Below are positions 12,781 through 14,833 of a stretch of 14,833 nucleotides of DNA, one piece after another. The notes under the pieces are model-generated. The model did not search any database. It had not been told where the DNA came from and saw nothing but the letters and a program-made list of their open reading frames with translations. This DNA is from an uncultured Erysipelotrichaceae bacterium (GTDB taxonomy: Bacteria > Bacillota_I > Bacilli_A > Erysipelotrichales > Erysipelotrichaceae), in assembly GCA_947385085.1 (NCBI GenBank), contig CANDJN010000043.1, positions 1 through 14,833 of the forward strand, in the 5' to 3' direction. The first letter of the stretch is position 1, and every line of letters begins with the position of its first letter. The position numbers and the translations under genes are program-made.

Positions 12781-13952
12781 TTGATGAGAACTATTTAAGT
12801 AAACGTGTTCAGGCAGTAAAGCCAAGCGGAATCCGCAAGTTTTTTAACTTAGCCGCTGAGAAGGAAGGCGTCATCTCTTTGGGCGTTGGTGAGCCGGACT
12901 TTGATACGCCATGGCATATTCGTGAAGCAGCGATTTATTCCATTGAGCAAGGAAGAACCTTTTACACTGCCAATAAAGGATTATTGGAGCTGCGCATGGA
13001 AATTTGCCGTTATTTGGATCGCCGCTTCTCAATAAGTTATGACCCCAATCAGGAAGTCATCGTTACGGTGGGAGGAAGTGAAGCAATTGATATTACGATT
13101 CGCTCGATCATTAATCCGGGTGATGAAGTAATTGTTTTAAGTCCCGGCTATGTCGCATACGAACCAAGTGTTACAATGGCAGGCGCAACACCGGTAGTCA
13201 TCGAATTAACGGAGGAAAATCAATTCAAGTTGAAGGCGGAACAGTTAAAGCAAGCAATCAGTAAGAAAACCAAGGCGCTGCTCATTAATTTCCCCAGCAA
13301 TCCAACTGGTGGAGTTATGAATCGAGCAGACTATGAAGAAATCGTTCCAATCATTGAAGAGAGTGGAATACTGGTAATCAGTGATGAAATCTATGCAGAA
13401 TTAACGTATGGTGAAAAGCACTGCTCATTGGCAAATTTTCCGCAAATCAAGGATCAAGTTATACTGATTTCCGGCTTTTCCAAAGCGTTTGCGATGACTG
13501 GCTGGCGATTGGGCTATGTTTGCGCTAATTCTATATTGATTCAGGCGATGAATAAAATTCATCAATATATTATTATGTCAGCTCCAACCGCGGCGCAGTA
13601 CGGCGCGATTGAGGGCTTGCGCAATGGCTTGGCTCACGTTAAGGAAATGCATGATTCCTATCAAACACGCCGCAATTTCATCGTTAACGGTTTTAATCAG
13701 TTAGGTCTGAAAACACATATGCCCCAAGGTGCGTTCTATATTTTTCCTTGTATTAAAAGCACTAAAATGAGCAGTGATGAATTCTGTGAGGCGCTGTTGG
13801 AGGATCAATCGGTTGCCTGTGTGCCTGGAACGGCATTCGGCAAGGCAGGGGAAGGGTTTATTCGTGTTTCCTATGCCTATAGTATCGATGAAATCAAAGC
13901 GGCCTTGACCAGAATTCAAGCTTTTTTAGCAAAGCTACCTTCACATGAGTAA
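12777..13952 (+). CDS. Class I/II pyridoxal-phosphate aminotransferase (AlaT-like)
   Basis: This 391-residue enzyme belongs to the fold-type I aminotransferases of aspartate/alanine type. Visible landmarks are the substrate-loop SLGVGEPDFDTP, NPTG with Asn175, Asp203 and Tyr206 in SDEIYAE, the Schiff-base Lys236 in SGFSKAFAMTGWRLGY, and the carboxylate-binding Arg363 in FIRVSYA. Length is standard. Sequence alone cannot separate alanine, aspartate and broad-range members; pairing with an Lrp-type regulator favours an AlaT-like role making alanine from pyruvate and glutamate. Its ATG lies in the ATGA overlap with the regulator and has only a weak ribosome binding site, so translation is coupled. 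A strong terminator follows. Confidence 0.92.
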   Translation: MIDENYLSKRVQAVKPSGIRKFFNLAAEKEGVISLGVGEPDFDTPWHIREAAIYSIEQGRTFYTANKGLLELRMEICRYLDRRFSISYDPNQEVIVTVGGSEAIDITIRSIINPGDEVIVLSPGYVAYEPSVTMAGATPVVIELTEENQFKLKAEQLKQAISKKTKALLINFPSNPTGGVMNRADYEEIVPIIEESGILVISDEIYAELTYGEKHCSLANFPQIKDQVILISGFSKAFAMTGWRLGYVCANSILIQAMNKIHQYIIMSAPTAAQYGAIEGLRNGLAHVKEMHDSYQTRRNFIVNGFNQLGLKTHMPQGAFYIFPCIKSTKMSSDEFCEALLEDQSVACVPGTAFGKAGEGFIRVSYAYSIDEIKAALTRIQAFLAKLPSHE

Positions 13953-14009
13953 ACAACGGCATATGAAATTCAACTTTAAGATTAAAAACATTTTTGAAAA
14001 TAGAATGGA

Positions 14010-14058
14010 AAAAAAAGAGGACGCCAATTCGATAACAATCGAACTAGCGTCATTTTTA
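14010..14058. terminator. Bidirectional terminator between alaT and the sulfatase remnant
   Basis: GACGC (14020-14024) pairs with GCGTC (14047-14051), and inside TTCGAT (14028-14033) pairs with ATCGAA (14038-14043) around AACA. An A run lies on the left and a T run on the right, so it works on both strands: after alaT on + and after the sulfatase gene remnant on -. Confidence 0.85.
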
Positions 14059-14146
14059 TTATCCTTTCGATGAGTCAGTGAGAAATATAATTTTATAGTA
14101 TAAAATGATAGTTAGTAAATATTTAAATGCACGGGCAATGAAATTG

Positions 14147-14416
14147 TTACTTATTGGATATATGGTGTATATAATCACTTTCCAATACTTTATTGTTAAC
14201 ATCGATACGTTCATAAATATCCAAATTCATCTGTTTTATATAATCTGTGATTTCCCCATCGTAATCGGATGTATAATGTATTTTTCCATCATACCAGCTG
14301 TAGTCTGGGAAGAATACATATCCTGAATAGTTTGGATTAAATGCGTCGTGTCCAAGGTAATACTTCGATGGAGTAAATCCAAGTAGATTAAGAACAGTGG
14401 GTAATATATGGAACAT
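14147..14416 (-). pseudogene. C-terminal fragment of an LtaS-type sulfatase (lipoteichoic acid synthase family)
   Basis: The 89 residues match the very end of LTA synthase-like sulfatases: HILPTVLNLLGF, then SKYYLGHDAF, then YVFFPDYSWYDGKIHYTSDYDGEITDYI and a charged helical tail to a normal stop. The N-terminal membrane helices and the catalytic metal-binding domain, several hundred residues, are missing. The frame breaks just where the fragment meets the LicD remnant. The ATG at its upstream end has no meaning as a start. Intact relatives polymerise glycerol phosphate from phosphatidylglycerol outside the membrane. This piece cannot be active. Confidence 0.8.
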
Positions 14417-14639
14417 TAATCGATGTGATTTGGCATAAGAGATTTACCTATGGGATGACGATCTTGATATTGGCATGCCAAGATAAACGATGAAAAATTT
14501 CTGGAGGTTACGCCAATAGAATTAGGAGAACAGTTTTTTTTATAAACGGGCGGAAGTGATAAAGGATATTGGTTTGTATTTGCTAAGGCGAGAAAAAATC
14601 ATACGATGTTTTTGAAAAAATGCTATGACGGATATACCG
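14410..14639 (+). pseudogene. Decayed LicD-family phosphotransferase remnant
   Basis: Read across three frames, the DNA spells a LicD-like core. From 14410 comes GTLIDVIWHKRF; a shift near 14446 leads to WDDDLDIGMPR (14451-14483); a second shift leads to DEKFLEVTPIELGEQFFL (14489-14542), then a stop at 14543-14545 where a CAA glutamine is likely in relatives, then TGGSDKGYWFVFAKARKNH onward. LicD proteins share the order G-T-L, H-K, W-D-D-D-x-D-x-G-M-x-R, F, E-L and F-A-K-x-R-K seen here. The N-terminus is absent. LicD enzymes transfer phosphocholine or related groups to surface glycans. With two shifts and a nonsense codon this copy is dead. The pieces are short, so the call rests on motif order. 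Confidence 0.68.
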
Positions 14640-14833
14640 TTTTACCAAGTTCGTTTTCGATACTACTCAAGAACCGGATTTCAATTATGATCTCTAGTTC
14701 CTTAAAGTTGATATTGAAATGGCATGAATAAGGATCTCTACTGTTACGCGCTGAGTATGTATTATAAATAAGAAACAAGTTACTATTCACCGACGAGAAA
14801 AAAGCTGTCAAGTGGAAAACCAAAAATAATATG
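14640..14833 (+). other. Coding-like debris after the LicD remnant, unidentified
   Basis: No intact gene is seen. Short runs in different + frames look like coding sequence, for example FDTTQEPDFNYDL and FLKVDIEMA (from about 14656 to 14722, interrupted by a TAG) and then NKDLYCYALSMYYK in another frame. They may be the rest of the LicD gene or another broken gene. I cannot name them. The window ends inside this stretch. Confidence 0.35.

Noticed and set aside
14105..14326. + strand hydrophobic frame of 73 residues
   Set aside because: It is the antisense of the clearly recognisable sulfatase C-terminus.
14623..14823. - strand frame of 66 residues
   Set aside because: No family pattern or ribosome binding site, and the + strand carries LicD-like and other coding-like debris here.
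14059..14833. An insertion sequence or integrase remnant as the cause of the decayed region
   Set aside because: No transposase motif, terminal repeat or target duplication was seen; the fragments are surface-polymer genes.

Overview
This window looks like a chromosomal housekeeping segment of a low-to-moderate GC Bacillota. The gene families, strong Shine-Dalgarno sites, extended -10 promoters and intrinsic terminators all fit. The cluster rpmG / metallo-hydrolase / comG / efp / cmk / der / gpsA, together with EF-P and membrane-protein details, suggests an Erysipelotrichia-like lineage, but the species is inferred and not proven. Every intact gene is on the + strand.

Layout. (1) 1-949: possible tail of an upstream gene, rpmG with its own promoter and a terminator, then a YqgX-like metallo-beta-lactamase-fold hydrolase. 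(2) 950-5246: a long leader followed by a complete, overlapping comG operon (comGA to comGG) for the competence pseudopilus, plus a small four-helix membrane protein at the end. (3) 5247-5913: efp with its own promoter and terminator. (4) 5967-10098: a tail-anchored coiled-coil protein, cmk, der and gpsA, tightly packed and ending in a large composite hairpin. (5) 10158-11837: prfC (release factor RF3) with its own promoter. (6) 11838-12160: a small BFD-like [2Fe-2S] protein with a structured leader and a terminator overlapping its 3' end. (7) 12204-14058: an alaR-alaT-like pair (Lrp-family regulator and aminotransferase) with a clear promoter and a bidirectional terminator. (8) 14059-14833: a graveyard. 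The C-terminal end of an LtaS-type sulfatase (- strand) abuts, head to head, an N-terminally truncated and frameshifted LicD-family gene (+ strand), followed by unrecognised coding-like debris.

How the genes work together. comG encodes the ATPase, membrane platform, major pseudopilin and minor pseudopilins that bring DNA through the wall during transformation. The prepilin peptidase, ComE uptake genes and the competence regulator are not in this window. efp, der and prfC serve translation and ribosome assembly, cmk serves nucleotide supply, and gpsA serves phospholipid and teichoic-acid precursor supply. alaR-alaT is probably a self-regulated alanine transaminase unit.

The observations most worth a second look are: alternative hairpins between cmk and der that could bring a distant Shine-Dalgarno site to the start codon; an SRxKR motif present twice in the tail-anchored protein; an arginine at the tip of EF-P; a five-codon leader ORF ending in a UGA-C context before comGA; mutually exclusive stems before the BFD-like gene; an inverted repeat straddling the alaR promoter; and the sulfatase/LicD deletion junction. 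No mobile element, CRISPR array, tRNA or rRNA was seen.
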